A stretch of DNA of 64,000 nt from Diphasiastrum complanatum. Its lineage: Eukaryota > Streptophyta > Lycopodiopsida > Lycopodiales > Lycopodiaceae. Below are positions 23,058 to 34,600 of the stretch, piece after piece. The DNA is taken from NCBI GenBank assembly GCA_029204225.1, contig CM055109.1, positions 42,350,044 to 42,414,043 of the forward strand, read 5' to 3'. The translations under genes were made by a program, and so were the position numbers. The notes beneath the pieces are model-generated. The model saw only the letters and a program-made list of their open reading frames with translations, was not told the DNA's origin and ran no database searches. Numbering within the stretch: the stretch's first letter is position 1; each line of letters begins with the position of its first letter.

Positions 23058-24217
23058 TGGTTGGCTTCTATTTACAGTAAGTATTCCATTTTTGGTGATA
23101 TTTGGATGTTTGATCAAGTTCTAGCATGATTTTGCATTGCTTTGTTGATCAAATCTTACTAACCTTTGTTTTGTGAGTTGAACTTGTGGATCAAAAGCAT
23201 ATTTCAGGTCTATTGAAGATCAGAGGCTGAAAAGAAACTATTTTGGATCAGATCATAACACCTAATCATTTGTGATTGTGAGGCTTGTGCATATTCAATA
23301 CTAACAATGTTCTTTTCAATCCTATTGTTGACAATCTCCATTCTTGGATGAACACTCTCCTTAAGTGGATGAAACTTCTCCTTAAGTGGATGACAAATGC
23401 TCTTTTGAGTGAGTTGTAATTCTCCTAAAGGCTGAGCAAAGCTCCCATTTGGATGAAAGATCCCCTTTTTTGGGTGAACATATTGTAAGCTCCATTGTGA
23501 AGAGCATATTGTAAAGATTGTCATCAATTTTGGCATAAATTTTGGTGTACTTTGTTGAGCATGTAAGTAACTCTCCTTATGTAATTTGATTGGAGCATTT
23601 GCTGGAAGGTGTTAACCATTATGCAAGTGTGTTTTCAGGTTCTTAACAGGTTGAGGAACATTCTCATGTGAAGTGATCTTAGATCTACATCTAAACACCA
23701 AGATTTGACAAGATAGTGAAGCTAGTCTTGTGATTCACTAAGTGTGCTCATTCATTCACCTCTAAATCTTGTATTTATCACTTGCTGGAGTCTATAAACT
23801 TTTAGAAGTGTGGTTTACATGTGGTTTTACAGGTTGAATCAATATCTTAGTGTGTTGATCATATGTTGATCAAGTTTGTTCATTACTAGGTAATCTTGGC
23901 ATCCTAGTTTTGGGTATTTTCTAAGAATGCAAGTAACTCTTCACACCATAACTTGATTTGGTCACTTGCTGGAAAGTTTGAGAGCTTAAGCAAGAGTGTG
24001 TTCAGGTTGGTTTGATTTTGTAATCCATTCTTAGTGTGTGCAAAGTGTTGCATGTGTTTCAATCTTCCTTTCTATGCTTGGAAACCATCTAGGTTCAAGA
24101 TAGAAGTGTTTTAGGGTCCTAAATCTTCATAGATCTCTTTATCTATCATTTGTTGAGAGAAAAGTGAGTGCTAAGTGCTTTAGGACAGAACCTAAAAGTT
24201 GAAGAAACATTAGAATC
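23058..24217 (+). other. Long leader of element H with imperfect repeats
   Basis: A 1160-bp non-coding leader. Three diverged units at about 23581-23645, 23775-23840 and 23945-24012 share a TTGCTGGA block and a CAGGTT end, spaced about 180 bp. A second, shorter tandem repeat around CTCCTTAAGTGGATGA lies at about 23350-23400. The 108-codon ORF on the minus strand here (23210-23536) is a by-product of that repeat. Confidence 0.7.
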
Positions 24218-27200
24218 ATGGCTTCCAATGGTGGGATCATGCTAGAGTCTAGTGAAAGGTTGAGTTCATCAAACTACTCTACTTGGAAAGTGAGGATGGA
24301 GTCCTTACTTGAGTTGAATGAACTCACGGACATAGTTGCAGAAATTGAAGAGAGACCTCTCACACTTCAAGAGCAACAAAGGTTTGATAAGAAGGCCAAA
24401 AGGGCTCTTCATATCATTAAAATGAATGTTACAAATGAACTTCTCAAGGAAGTTGGAAAGTGTCAAAGTGAAAGTGAGGCATGGAATGCCTTAAAGAAGC
24501 TCTTTGAATCAAAGTCCACATCTAGGGTATTGACCCTAAGGAGACAAATATTTTCTAGTAGGCAAAGAGAGGGTGAAAGTGCTCATGCATTTATCTTGAG
24601 AGTTAAGTCCCTAAGTGATGATTTAGCATGCATTGATGAGAACATAAAAGATGGTGAAATAGTCCAAGTTATGTTGAATGGTTTGCTAAATGAACATGCT
24701 AACCTTGTGCAAAGTTTTGCCATTCAAAGAGTCTTGCCAAGTGTGGTTGACTTGCAAGAAATCTTATTGGCTGAAGAACATAGGTTGCAATCAAAGCTTG
24801 ATGGTGCATCCTTGCAAGGTGGAGGTGAAGAGGCTTTCTTCACAAAAGGCAAATTCAAGGGCAAAGGTAAAGGCAAAGGGAAATGGTCCAAAGGTGGTAA
24901 CTTTGATCATGATGATCACTCTTCCTCTTCCTCTTCTACTAAGAACAATAAGTCAAAGTTCAAGTGCTTTTATTGTGGGATAAAAGGTCATTTTGCAAAT
25001 GAATGTTATAAGAAGAAAAGAGAGCAAGGAGAGAGGCAAGGAAATCTTACAATAGATGAGGAAGAACATAACACATGTGAATCACTTGTTATGACTTCAA
25101 GTTTGTTAGCCAACATAGATGATAATGATCCTTGGTGGATTGATAGTGGAGCCTCATCTCACATGACAAGACATAAGGAATACTTTACATCCTTATTGTC
25201 TTATGAGGGAGAAGGTAACATCATCTACACTGCAAATGATGGTCAATGTGACATCAAAGGCATAGGCACTATTCCTATTTCCCTTTCAACAAATAGGAAA
25301 GCAAATCTTGAAAATGTTTTGTACATTCCTTCAATCACTAAGAATTTGCTTAGTGTAAGTCAAATGATTGACAAAGGACTTGATGTGGAGTTCATTGGAG
25401 ATGCATGTTTGATAAGTAAATGTGGATCCTTGATTGCTCAAGGTAGGAGGCATGGTAAACTTTTCAAGCTTGATGCATGTGTGATCTCTAATCATGAAGG
25501 ATGTATGGCTAGGGAGCAATTGACAAACCAAGAAGTTTGGCACAAGAGGTTGGGCCATCCCAACTTCAAATCTTTGGAGGTAATGGCAAAGAAAGAGCTT
25601 GTTCTTGGTCTCCCTAAAAGTCTTGTTGCAAACAATAGTGTTTGTGAACATTGTGCCTTGTCCAAATCTCATAGACTTGCTTATTCTAGATCTACTTCTA
25701 GATCTAAAGAAGCTTTTCAACTTGTGCATTCTGATATTCATTCTTCTAGTACAACTAGCAATGGTGGGGCAAAGATGTATGCAACTTTCATTGATGACTT
25801 TAGTAGGTATACTTGGATCTATCTTCTTAAAAGTAAGGATGAAGTGTTTGCTGCATTTGTCAAGTTCAAGAATGAAATGGAAAACCAATTCAATACAAAG
25901 ATCAAATGCTTAAGATCTGATAATGGAGGGGAATACACCTCAAATAGGTTCAAAGACTTTTGTATAGCACATGGGATTAAGAGGGAGATGTCTAGTCCTA
26001 GGACTCCACAACAGAATGGAGTGGCCGAGAGGAAGAATAGAACCCTTTGTGAATGTGCCAAGGCAATGAGACTACATGCTAATCTTGCTAAGTCTTTTTG
26101 GGGGGAAGCTTTAGCATGTGCTAACTATCTATGTAATAGATGGACAAGTGCTTCCTTGGATGGTAAAACTCCTCATGAGGTTCTTTATGGTAGAAGGCCG
26201 AGTGTCAAGCATTGTAGGATCTTTGGATGTACATGTTTTGTCAATATCACACTTGATGATAGAACTAAAGAAGATCCTTCATCAAAGAAGGGTGTGTTTG
26301 TTGGCTATAGTGAAGTAAGCAAGGCTTACAAAGTGTACATTCCTTCTACAAAGAAAGTTGTCATAAGTAGGGATGTCATCTTTCATGAAGAGAATGTTTC
26401 CAATGTTGTTGATGTTGATGTTGATGTGCCTACTAATCATCATGATGTGCAAGATGTCTTGGATGAAGATGGAGATGCCACTCCAAAGCAAACTTCAAGG
26501 AAGACTCAAAGGCAAAGGGCTAAGCCATCAAGGCTAACCTATGATGAAAAAGGAAAGCAAGTGGTGGAAAACTCTAACTTTGCTTTTCTTACCTCTTTTG
26601 ATGAACCAACTTGTGTAGGTGAAGCAATTCAAAAGAAGGAATGGATCCAAGCCATGGATCATGAGCATCAAGCACTCATCAAAAGCAACACATGGAGGTT
26701 GGTAAAGCTTCCAAAGGACAAGAAGGCAATTGGTTGTAAGTGGATCTTCAAGATCAAGACAAATCAAGATGGATCAATCAACAAGTACAAGGCAAGGTTG
26801 GTGGCAAAGGGGTATGCTCAAGAATATGGTATTGACTATGATGAGACCTTTGCACCTGTGGCAAAGATGGTAACTATTCGAATCCTAATCTCTCTTGCAA
26901 CTCTTTATGATTGGGATATGTGGCAAATGGATGTTACTAATGCCTTCTTGAATGGTGATCTTGAAGAAGATATTTACATGGAGAAACCCGAGGGCTATGT
27001 TTCACATGATGAGCCTAATCATGTGTGCTATCTCCAAAAGAGTTTGTATGGGCTAAAGCAAGCACCAAGGAGTTGGTATGCTAAGCTCAATTCCTTCTTA
27101 CTTTCTCAAAACTTTGTTATGAGTGAGTATGATCATTCTCTCTACTTTAGATTGAATGAAAATGATATCACTTTACTTTTGATCTATGTTGATGACATTA

Positions 27201-28171
27201 TCTTAAGTGGTGGTAACAATCTAGATATAGATGAAATCAAGATGGCACTCAAAAGAGAGTTTGAAATTCAAGATCTTGGTAAACTTCATTATATCTTAGG
27301 AATAGAGATTATTAGAACTTCTAAATCTACATTCATATGTCAAGAAAAGTATGTTAACTCTATTCTAAAAAGGTTTCATATGGAAGATTGTAAAGTTGTT
27401 TCTACTCCTATGGAATCAAATGTAAAGCTAACTACAAGAAGTAATGAAAGATCCTTCAAGGACATTACTCTCTATAGAAAGCTAATAGGATCTCTTATAT
27501 GGTTAACCATCACAAGACCTGATCTAAGCTTTGTGGTTGGTAAACTAAGTCAATTTATGCAAGATCCTAGTGAGGCTCATTGGAAGCTAGGAAAGAGAGT
27601 ACTTAGATACATCTCGGGATCTAGAGATTTTGGCATCTTGTATGGAGGTACTACACCTAACCTTTGTGGATTTTCAGATTCAGATTTTGCAGGTGATCAA
27701 ATGGATAGGAAGTCAACAAGTGCCTTTGCAATCTATCTTGGAGATGGAGTGGTCTCATGGCTATCAAAGAAGCAACCAACTATCTCTCTATCTTCCACCG
27801 AAGCCGAGTACAAGGCATTAACAACATGCACCAAGGAGATTCTTTGGATCAAGAGGATGTTATTGGATCTTCACTTGCTGGAACCAGAGAAGACTCCAAT
27901 CATACTTTGTGATAACCTTTCAGCCCAAAGCTTGGCAAGCAATCCTGTTTTTCATGCAAGGAGCAAGCACATTGAGATTGCTCACCATTTTGTGAGAGAT
28001 CAAGTCATTGCCAAAGAGGTGGAGCTTCAACATGTCTCTTCAAAGGAGTGTGTGGCTGATATCTTCACCAAACCATTGGGAAAGGACCTATATTTAATGC
28101 ATAGATCTAATCTTGGAATGTGCTCAAAGACTATGTTGAAACTAGCATCCAATGTTGAAGAGGGAGTGTGA
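24218..28171 (+). CDS. Gag-pol polyprotein of copia element H, intact
   Basis: A single 1317-residue polyprotein. Order: gag (1-200, NYSTWKVRMESLL), basic linker rich in Gly-Lys (GKGKGKGKW), zinc knuckle CX2CX4HX4C at 250-263, and protease WWIDSGASSHM with Asp about 309. Then come WHKRLGH and CEHC pre-integrase zinc ligands, integrase Asp506, Asp568, Glu604 (D-61-D-35-E), RT NAFLNG and YVDD at 990-993, and RNase H SDSDFAGD and SSTEAEYKAL (Glu about 1195). All catalytic residues are present. The stop codon overlaps the first bases of the 3' LTR (TGTGA). It differs from H' at two residues I noticed (gag QSESEAW against QSASEAW; RT region MEKPEG against MEQPEG). Confidence 0.97.
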   Translation: MASNGGIMLESSERLSSSNYSTWKVRMESLLELNELTDIVAEIEERPLTLQEQQRFDKKAKRALHIIKMNVTNELLKEVGKCQSESEAWNALKKLFESKSTSRVLTLRRQIFSSRQREGESAHAFILRVKSLSDDLACIDENIKDGEIVQVMLNGLLNEHANLVQSFAIQRVLPSVVDLQEILLAEEHRLQSKLDGASLQGGGEEAFFTKGKFKGKGKGKGKWSKGGNFDHDDHSSSSSSTKNNKSKFKCFYCGIKGHFANECYKKKREQGERQGNLTIDEEEHNTCESLVMTSSLLANIDDNDPWWIDSGASSHMTRHKEYFTSLLSYEGEGNIIYTANDGQCDIKGIGTIPISLSTNRKANLENVLYIPSITKNLLSVSQMIDKGLDVEFIGDACLISKCGSLIAQGRRHGKLFKLDACVISNHEGCMAREQLTNQEVWHKRLGHPNFKSLEVMAKKELVLGLPKSLVANNSVCEHCALSKSHRLAYSRSTSRSKEAFQLVHSDIHSSSTTSNGGAKMYATFIDDFSRYTWIYLLKSKDEVFAAFVKFKNEMENQFNTKIKCLRSDNGGEYTSNRFKDFCIAHGIKREMSSPRTPQQNGVAERKNRTLCECAKAMRLHANLAKSFWGEALACANYLCNRWTSASLDGKTPHEVLYGRRPSVKHCRIFGCTCFVNITLDDRTKEDPSSKKGVFVGYSEVSKAYKVYIPSTKKVVISRDVIFHEENVSNVVDVDVDVPTNHHDVQDVLDEDGDATPKQTSRKTQRQRAKPSRLTYDEKGKQVVENSNFAFLTSFDEPTCVGEAIQKKEWIQAMDHEHQALIKSNTWRLVKLPKDKKAIGCKWIFKIKTNQDGSINKYKARLVAKGYAQEYGIDYDETFAPVAKMVTIRILISLATLYDWDMWQMDVTNAFLNGDLEEDIYMEKPEGYVSHDEPNHVCYLQKSLYGLKQAPRSWYAKLNSFLLSQNFVMSEYDHSLYFRLNENDITLLLIYVDDIILSGGNNLDIDEIKMALKREFEIQDLGKLHYILGIEIIRTSKSTFICQEKYVNSILKRFHMEDCKVVSTPMESNVKLTTRSNERSFKDITLYRKLIGSLIWLTITRPDLSFVVGKLSQFMQDPSEAHWKLGKRVLRYISGSRDFGILYGGTTPNLCGFSDSDFAGDQMDRKSTSAFAIYLGDGVVSWLSKKQPTISLSSTEAEYKALTTCTKEILWIKRMLLDLHLLEPEKTPIILCDNLSAQSLASNPVFHARSKHIEIAHHFVRDQVIAKEVELQHVSSKECVADIFTKPLGKDLYLMHRSNLGMCSKTMLKLASNVEEGV
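28157..28166 (+). other. Polypurine tract of element H
   Basis: GAAGAGGGAG abuts the 3' LTR and overlaps the last gag-pol codons. Confidence 0.85.
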
Positions 28172-28822
28172 AAATTGTCAACATTTCCTAGCTAGTTTGA
28201 GGCCTAAATTGGCTAAAATTGTAAATAGTTTTGGTTCTGGAGTTTCACACGTGTGAACCAGGCCACAATGTTTTTATTTACTGTATTTTTTCAGTATGAT
28301 GAAGTGTCAAACTTCATACCCTTCAAAATGAGACCATTTTGATGTATTTTGGTCATATAAGCCATTTTTAGCTATTTTTTTCTATATAGGGAATATCTAG
28401 GGTCAAGTACCTTCTAGAGAGAGGAGAGAGAGTCATCTTCCTCATCCATAAATAGTAGGGAAGTCGTGGAGAACAGGTTGGAGAAACCTTTTGTATGCTT
28501 CATTGAGATCAATAGATCATTGTCATTGTTTCTTCCTCCATTGAGAGCATTGTTGTGTGTATTGTCTTCAAGCTATTGTGTATGATCTTAGGTGCTTTCC
28601 AAAAGTGATAGGCTGATGTATTATGGACTGTATAATGCTATTTTGGGCCGCACTTGATGTTTATGGAAGTTTCCATTTGTGATAAATGCTTTTTGATCAA
28701 GTTCTTTGCATTCTAGGTAGCATAGAATGTGTTGCCAATTCCTAGCTTATGTAGTTTGGAGTGCAAGCATTCAAGCCAATGATCTTGGAGTTTAGATCCA
28801 CTTAGGATCTGTATTTTTCACA
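28167..28822 (+). repeat. 3' LTR of element H
   Basis: 656 bp, identical to the 5' LTR apart from a T5CC to T7C change near 28379. It ends TTTTTCACA and is followed by TCTTT. Confidence 0.95.
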
Positions 28823-29258
28823 TCTTTCTTGGAGGCAATCTAAGATCTTGGCTTTCAAAATGCAAGATACTATATCTCTCTCTTCATGTGAGGCCGTGTA
28901 CAAAGCACTCACTACAACTACCAAAGAGCTTCTTTGGATCAAGAGGTTATTAATGGAGCTAAAGTGCATCAAGGAAGATGATCTACCAATGATCAAGTGT
29001 GATAACATCTCAGCCCAAGCTCTTGCCAATAATCCCATATTTCATGCAAGAAGCAAGCACATAGAAGTGGCACACCATTTTGTGAGAGAAAAGCTTATTG
29101 GAGGAGAAATCTATTTGGAGCATGTCAACTCGTCCTCTTGTGTCGCCAATCTACTCACCAAGCCTTTGAGCAAAAGTGCTTTCATCAAGCATAGATCTAA
29201 TCTTGGAGCTATATAAAGATCAATGCTTAAATCTTCATAGATAAGTTTTTAGTCGGAG
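28823..29258 (+). pseudogene. RNase H C-terminal piece of copia element G2
   Basis: Begins mid-gene directly after element H, in the middle of the IFLGG motif. It encodes the copia RNase H end with ISLSSCEA, LWIKRLLMEL, NNPIFHARSKHIEVAHHFV and a stop at about 29216. Its missing upstream part is at 37450-38867 on the minus strand, on the far side of H'. The TCTTT at 28823-28827 has its partner as AAAGA at 37450-37454. Confidence 0.9.
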
Positions 29259-29702
29259 TGTGAAGAATTGAAAAAGATTATCTATGTTAGATATAGGGGT
29301 CTTATGTTTTTTATATCAAGCATCTAGGTGTAGGATGTTGATATGAACAAATTTGGCATAGATGGCAAATTATGCATTTCCACTTGTAATGCCACTATTG
29401 AGCCAAAATAGAGTAAGAGGCTAAACTCGTGCCAATTAGAGTGTAGACAAGTGTAATGCTTTTGTTTGATGAATTCTAAGAGGTCCAATAGGATTTAGAG
29501 GTGGAACCATGTGAGGTCCAATAGGAATTTGAGGTGTGCTTGAATATAGTCCAATAGAATTAAGAGGTCCATGGATCAATGGTCCAATAGGATTAAGAGG
29601 TGACAAAGTGTGGTCCAATCATAGTTAAGCATAGTGGTAGCTCGTGGATCTACTAGTATCATTGTACTCTTCATTTTGGATCTAACTGATTTGGTGATTG
29701 TG
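29259..29702 (+). repeat. 3' LTR of element G2, truncated
   Basis: Starts TGTGAAGAATTG after a short purine tract and follows the G1 LTR (reverse complement of 19310-19748) for 444 bp. It breaks off at about 29702, so the last 290 bp are missing. Confidence 0.85.
29584..29600 (+). promoter_or_regulatory. CCAAT-containing 17-mer in the G2 LTR
   Basis: CCAATAGGATTAAGAGG, identical base for base to 51400-51416 in the LTR of gypsy element I. CCAAT is a known plant promoter box. Its action here is inferred. Confidence 0.45.
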
Positions 29703-29926
29703 TACATGTGGATTTGACCAATTTGCCATCTATTGCAATTTTGGCCCTATCACAACTCTACACCAAGATGCTTGACCATAAAAATTTATGACACCCCTAA
29801 AGTCAATACTATAAACTATTTCTAGCTATTTTACACACGTGGGAATTCTCTACACGTGAAATGTACACACAAACATAAAACATAAAGTTGCCAAGCTAGA
29901 TTTATGCCAAATTTTCACACATTGTA
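29703..29926. repeat. LTR-like fragment
   Basis: It ends GCCAAATTTTCACA, typical of the copia LTR ends in this window, and has TACACACGTGGG and TACACGTG sites (about 29832-29858). No partner LTR or internal region was found. Confidence 0.45.
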
Positions 29927-30213
29927 TATAAGATTTCATTATGGTAAGATCATTATTCTTGTATTATATGTGAATGAGTGGTAATGATCTAGATGGATGT
30001 AGGGAGTGTAGTTTAGTTGGTGAGCAGCCCTTACACCTATCAAAGAGGGTTAGAACACTAGATAGGTACCTAGCTATATCAAGTTGCTAGATTTAGATGC
30101 AATCTACTCTTTTCCCTAACTCTACTCCACTTTAACACTACTTTCACTAACTCTAATCCACTTAACACTACTTCCCTTAACTCTAACGACATGCATTCAT
30201 TTTGATAGAGGGT

Positions 30214-30215
<2 letters not shown>
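29927..30215 (+). other. Unassigned, with a tRNA-like stretch
   Basis: About 30003-30070 reads TAGTTTAGTTGGTGAGCAG followed 30 bases later by GGGTTAGAACAC. These resemble the A and B boxes of a tRNA-derived pol III promoter. I could not fold a complete tRNA. A decayed SINE or tRNA relic is possible. The remainder is simple AT-rich DNA. Confidence 0.25.

Positions 30216-30296
<81 letters not shown>
30216..30296. repeat. (GA)n microsatellite, 81 bp
   Basis: Uninterrupted GA run. Confidence 0.98.
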
Positions 30297-30299
<3 letters not shown>

Positions 30300-30399
30300 G
30301 AGATGGAGGCTAGCTCAAATGCTCAATGTCATTGCTTATGGAGAAATCTTAACTAGCACAAAGCAAAAACACGGAAACTAGAAACGACAAGCAAAACAT

Positions 30400-30477
30400 A
30401 ACAAGAGTGAGAAGCCTAGAGGTATTCTTAGCCTCATAGATAGTCTTGAGACAATCCCAAGCTTCTTTGGCTGTTGT
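30400..30477 (-). pseudogene. Short gag fragment, inverted
   Basis: The minus strand encodes TAKEAWDCLKTIYEAKNTSR, the conserved gag block found in B as SSKEAWDSLKSIYESNNTSR. It sits head-to-head against the plus-strand protease fragment starting at about 30478, so the original gag-pol order has been broken and flipped. Confidence 0.75.
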
Positions 30478-31017
30478 ACAGAAAAAACTCAAGCAAGCCA
30501 ACATTACCAATGAGAAGGAAGACACTATTGCAAGTGATGGACAGGGATCTCTTATGGTCTCTAGTTTCTCATCTACTCCTTTCAAGAAGGTCGGCCTATG
30601 GTATATTGATAGTGGAGCCTCTTCACATATGTGTAGCTCCAAGGACTCTTTCTCTTCTATTGCACCTTATGGTGGAGTCAAGAAATCAATATACACTGCA
30701 AATGATTTTGAATGTCCTATTGAAGGCATAGGGAACATTCCCTTGAAGCTTGCATCCTCTAAAGTTCTTTCTCCCTCTAAAGTTCTTTATGTACCTAAGC
30801 TTACTAAGAATCTTATTAGTGTTGGCCAATTGCTTGATAATGGCCTTGATGTAAAATTCAATGTTGATACTTGCACTATCAAGAAGAATGATGAGATACT
30901 TGCATTAGGATCTACATTTGGAGGAATCTATAAACTAGATCCAAATGAGTATGTGAATTCTTGTAATGTTGCTCTTGTGAACAAGCTCTCTATGGAGGAA
31001 TTATGGCATAGAAGGTT
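30478..31017 (+). pseudogene. Protease/pre-integrase fragment, probably of element G1
   Basis: Encodes WYIDSGASSHM (protease active site intact), NLISVGQLLDNGLDV and MEELWHRR, i.e. the copia protease through the start of the pre-integrase zinc region. It stops exactly where H' begins. The next expected residues, LGHPDYKSM, are the first residues of G1 at 22389 on the other side of H. This supports the inversion model. Confidence 0.85.
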
Positions 31018-31673
31018 TGTGAAAAATACAGATCCTAAGTGGATCTAAACTCCAAGATCATTGGCTTGAATGCTTGCACTCCAAACTACATAAGCTAGGA
31101 ATTGGCAACACATTCTATGCTACCTAGAATGCAAAGAACTTGATCAAAAAGCATTTATCACAAATGGAAACTTCCATAAACATCAAGTGCGGCCCAAAAT
31201 AGCATTATACAGTCCATAATACATCAGCCTATCACTTTTGGAAAGCACCTAAGATCATACACAATAGCTTGAAGACAATACACACAACAATGCTCTCAAT
31301 GGAGGAAGAAACAATGACAATGATCTATTGATCTCAATGAAGCATACAAAAGGTTTCTCCAACCTGTTCTCCACGACTTCCCTACTATTTATGGATGAGG
31401 AAGATGACTCTCTCTCCTCTCTCTAGAAGGTACTTGACCCTAGATATTCCCTATATAGAAAAAAATAGCTAAAAATGGCTTATATGACCAAAATACATCA
31501 AAATGGTCTCATTTTGAAGGGTATGAAGTTTGACACTTCATCATACTGAAAAAATACAGTAAATAAAAACATTGTGGCCTGGTTCACACGTGTGAAACTC
31601 CAGAACCAAAACTATTTACAATTTTAGCCAATTTAGGCCTCAAACTAGCTAGGAAATGTTGACAATTTTCACA
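31018..31673 (-). repeat. 3' LTR of element H'
   Basis: 656 bp with the same T7C variant as the 3' LTR of H. Palindrome at 31583-31596. Confidence 0.94.
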
Positions 31674-34600
31674 CTCCCTCTTCAACATTGGATGCTAGTT
31701 TCAACATAGTCTTTGAGCACATTCCAAGATTAGATCTATGCATTAAATATAGGTCCTTTCCCAATGGTTTGGTGAAGATATCAGCCACACACTCCTTTGA
31801 AGAGACATGTTGAAGCTCCACCTCTTTGGCAATGACTTGATCTCTCACAAAATGGTGAGCAATCTCAATGTGCTTGCTCCTTGCATGAAAAACAGGATTG
31901 CTTGCCAAGCTTTGGGCTGAAAGGTTATCACAAAGTATGATTGGAGTCTTCTCTGGTTCCAGCAAGTGAAGATCCAATAACATCCTCTTGATCCAAAGAA
32001 TCTCCTTGGTGCATGTTGTTAATGCCTTGTACTCGGCTTCGGTGGAAGATAGAGAGATAGTTGGTTGCTTCTTTGATAGCCATGAGACCACTCCATCTCC
32101 AAGATAGATTGCAAAGGCACTTGTTGACTTCCTATCCATTTGATCACCTGCAAAATCTGAATCTGAAAATCCACAAAGGTTAGGTGTAGTACCTCCATAC
32201 AAGATGCCAAAATCTCTAGATCCCGAGATGTATCTAAGTACTCTCTTTCCTAGCTTCCAATGAGCCTCACTAGGATCTTGCATAAATTGACTTAGTTTAC
32301 CAACCACAAAGCTTAGATCAGGTCTTGTGATGGTTAACCATATAAGAGATCCTATTAGCTTTCTATAGAGAGTAATGTCCTTGAAGGATCTTTCATTACT
32401 TCTTGTAGTTAGCTTTACATTTGATTCCATAGGAGTAGAAACAACTTTACAATCTTCCATATGAAACCTTTTTAGAATAGAGTTAACATACTTTTCTTGA
32501 CATATGAATGTAGATTTAGAAGTTCTAATAATCTCTATTCCTAAGATATAATGAAGTTTACCAAGATCTTGAATTTCAAACTCTCTTTTGAGTGCCATCT
32601 TGATTTCATCTATATCTAGATTGTTACCACCACTTAAGATAATGTCATCAACATAGATCAAAAGTAAAGTGATATCATTTTCATTCAATCTAAAGTAGAG
32701 AGAATGATCATACTCACTCATAACAAAGTTTTGAGAAAGTAAGAAGGAATTGAGCTTAGCATACCAACTCCTTGGTGCTTGCTTTAGCCCATACAAACTC
32801 TTTTGGAGATAGCACACATGATTAGGCTCATCATGTGAAACATAGCCCTCGGGTTGCTCCATGTAAATATCTTCTTCAAGATCACCATTCAAGAAGGCAT
32901 TAGTAACATCCATTTGCCACATATCCCAATCATAAAGAGTTGCAAGAGAGATTAGGATTCGAATAGTTACCATCTTTGCCACGGGTGCAAAGGTCTCATC
33001 ATAGTCAATACCATATTCTTGAGCATACCCCTTTGCCACCAACCTTGCCTTGTACTTGTTGATTGATCCATCTTGATTTGTCTTGATCTTGAAGATCCAC
33101 TTACAACCAATTGCCTTCTTGTCCTTTGGAAGCTTTACCAACCTCCATGTGTTGCTTTTGATGAGTGCTTGATGCTCATGATCCATGGCTTGGATCCATT
33201 CCTTCTTTTGAATTGCTTCACCTACACAAGTTGGTTCATCAAAAGAGGTAAGAAAAGCAAAGTTAGAGTTTTCCACCACTTGCTTTCCTTTTTCATCATA
33301 GGTTAGCCTTGATGGCTTAGCCCTTTGCCTTTGAGTCTTCCTTGAAGTTTGCTTTGGAGTGGCATCTCCATCTTCATCCAAGACATCTTGCACATCATGA
33401 TGATTAGTAGGCACATCAACATCAACATCAACAACATTGGAAACATTCTCTTCATGAAAGATGACATCCCTACTTATGACAACTTTCTTTGTAGAAGGAA
33501 TGTACACTTTGTAAGCCTTGCTTACTTCACTATAGCCAACAAACACACCCTTCTTTGATGAAGGATCTTCTTTAGTTCTATCATCAAGTGTGATATTGAC
33601 AAAACATGTACATCCAAAGATCCTACAATGCTTGACACTCGGCCTTCTACCATAAAGAACCTCATGAGGAGTTTTACCATCCAAGGAAGCACTTGTCCAT
33701 CTATTACATAGATAGTTAGCACATGCTAAAGCTTCCCCCCAAAAAGACTTAGCAAGATTAGCATGTAGTCTCATTGCCTTGGCACATTCACAAAGGGTTC
33801 TATTCTTCCTCTCGGCCACTCCATTCTGTTGTGGAGTCCTAGGACTAGACATCTCCCTCTTAATCCCATGTGCTATACAAAAGTCTTTGAACCTATTTGA
33901 GGTGTATTCCCCTCCATTATCAGATCTTAAGCATTTGATCTTTGTATTGAATTGGTTTTCCATTTCATTCTTGAACTTGACAAATGCAGCAAACACTTCA
34001 TCCTTACTTTTAAGAAGATAGATCCAAGTATACCTACTAAAGTCATCAATGAAAGTTGCATACATCTTTGCCCCACCATTGCTAGTTGTACTAGAAGAAT
34101 GAATATCAGAATGCACAAGTTGAAAAGCTTCTTTAGATCTAGAAGTAGATCTAGAATAAGCAAGTCTATGAGATTTGGACAAGGCACAATGTTCACAAAC
34201 ACTATTGTTTGCAACAAGACTTTTAGGGAGACCAAGAACAAGCTCTTTCTTTGCCATTACCTCCAAAGATTTGAAGTTGGGATGGCCCAACCTCTTGTGC
34301 CAAACTTCTTGGTTTGTCAATTGCTCCCTAGCCATACATCCTTCATGATTAGAGATCACACATGCATCAAGCTTGAAAAGTTTACCATGCCTCCTACCTT
34401 GAGCAATCAAGGATCCACATTTACTTATCAAACATGCATCTCCAATGAACTCCACATCAAGTCCTTTGTCAATCATTTGACTTACACTAAGCAAATTCTT
34501 AGTGATTGAAGGAATGTACAAAACATTTTCAAGATTTGCTTTCCTATTTGTTGAAAGGGAAATAGGAATAGTGCCTATGCCTTTGATGTCACATTGACCA

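Larger units (their letters stand above)
22391..28822 (+). mobile_element. Complete Ty1/copia retrotransposon H
   Basis: A 6432-bp element: LTR 22391-23045, tRNA-Met primer site 23046-23057, leader with imperfect repeats, intact 1317-codon gag-pol, purine tract 28157-28166, LTR 28167-28822. The flanks do not match each other: CCAAC on the left, TCTTT on the right. They do match the flanks of H' when paired crosswise. Confidence 0.95.

Noticed and set aside
23210-23536. 108-codon minus-strand ORF in the leader of H, also 36304-36630
   Set aside because: Repeated HPLKE units come from a short DNA tandem repeat in the leader. No family match, and a leader ORF on the opposite strand is not expected.
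30003-30070. Intact tRNA gene
   Set aside because: Only A- and B-box-like strings. No acceptor stem or anticodon arm could be formed.
33952-34509. 185-codon ORF opposite the H' gag-pol (also 25331-25888)
   Set aside because: Antisense shadow of integrase. Its conservation follows from the near-identity of H and H'.
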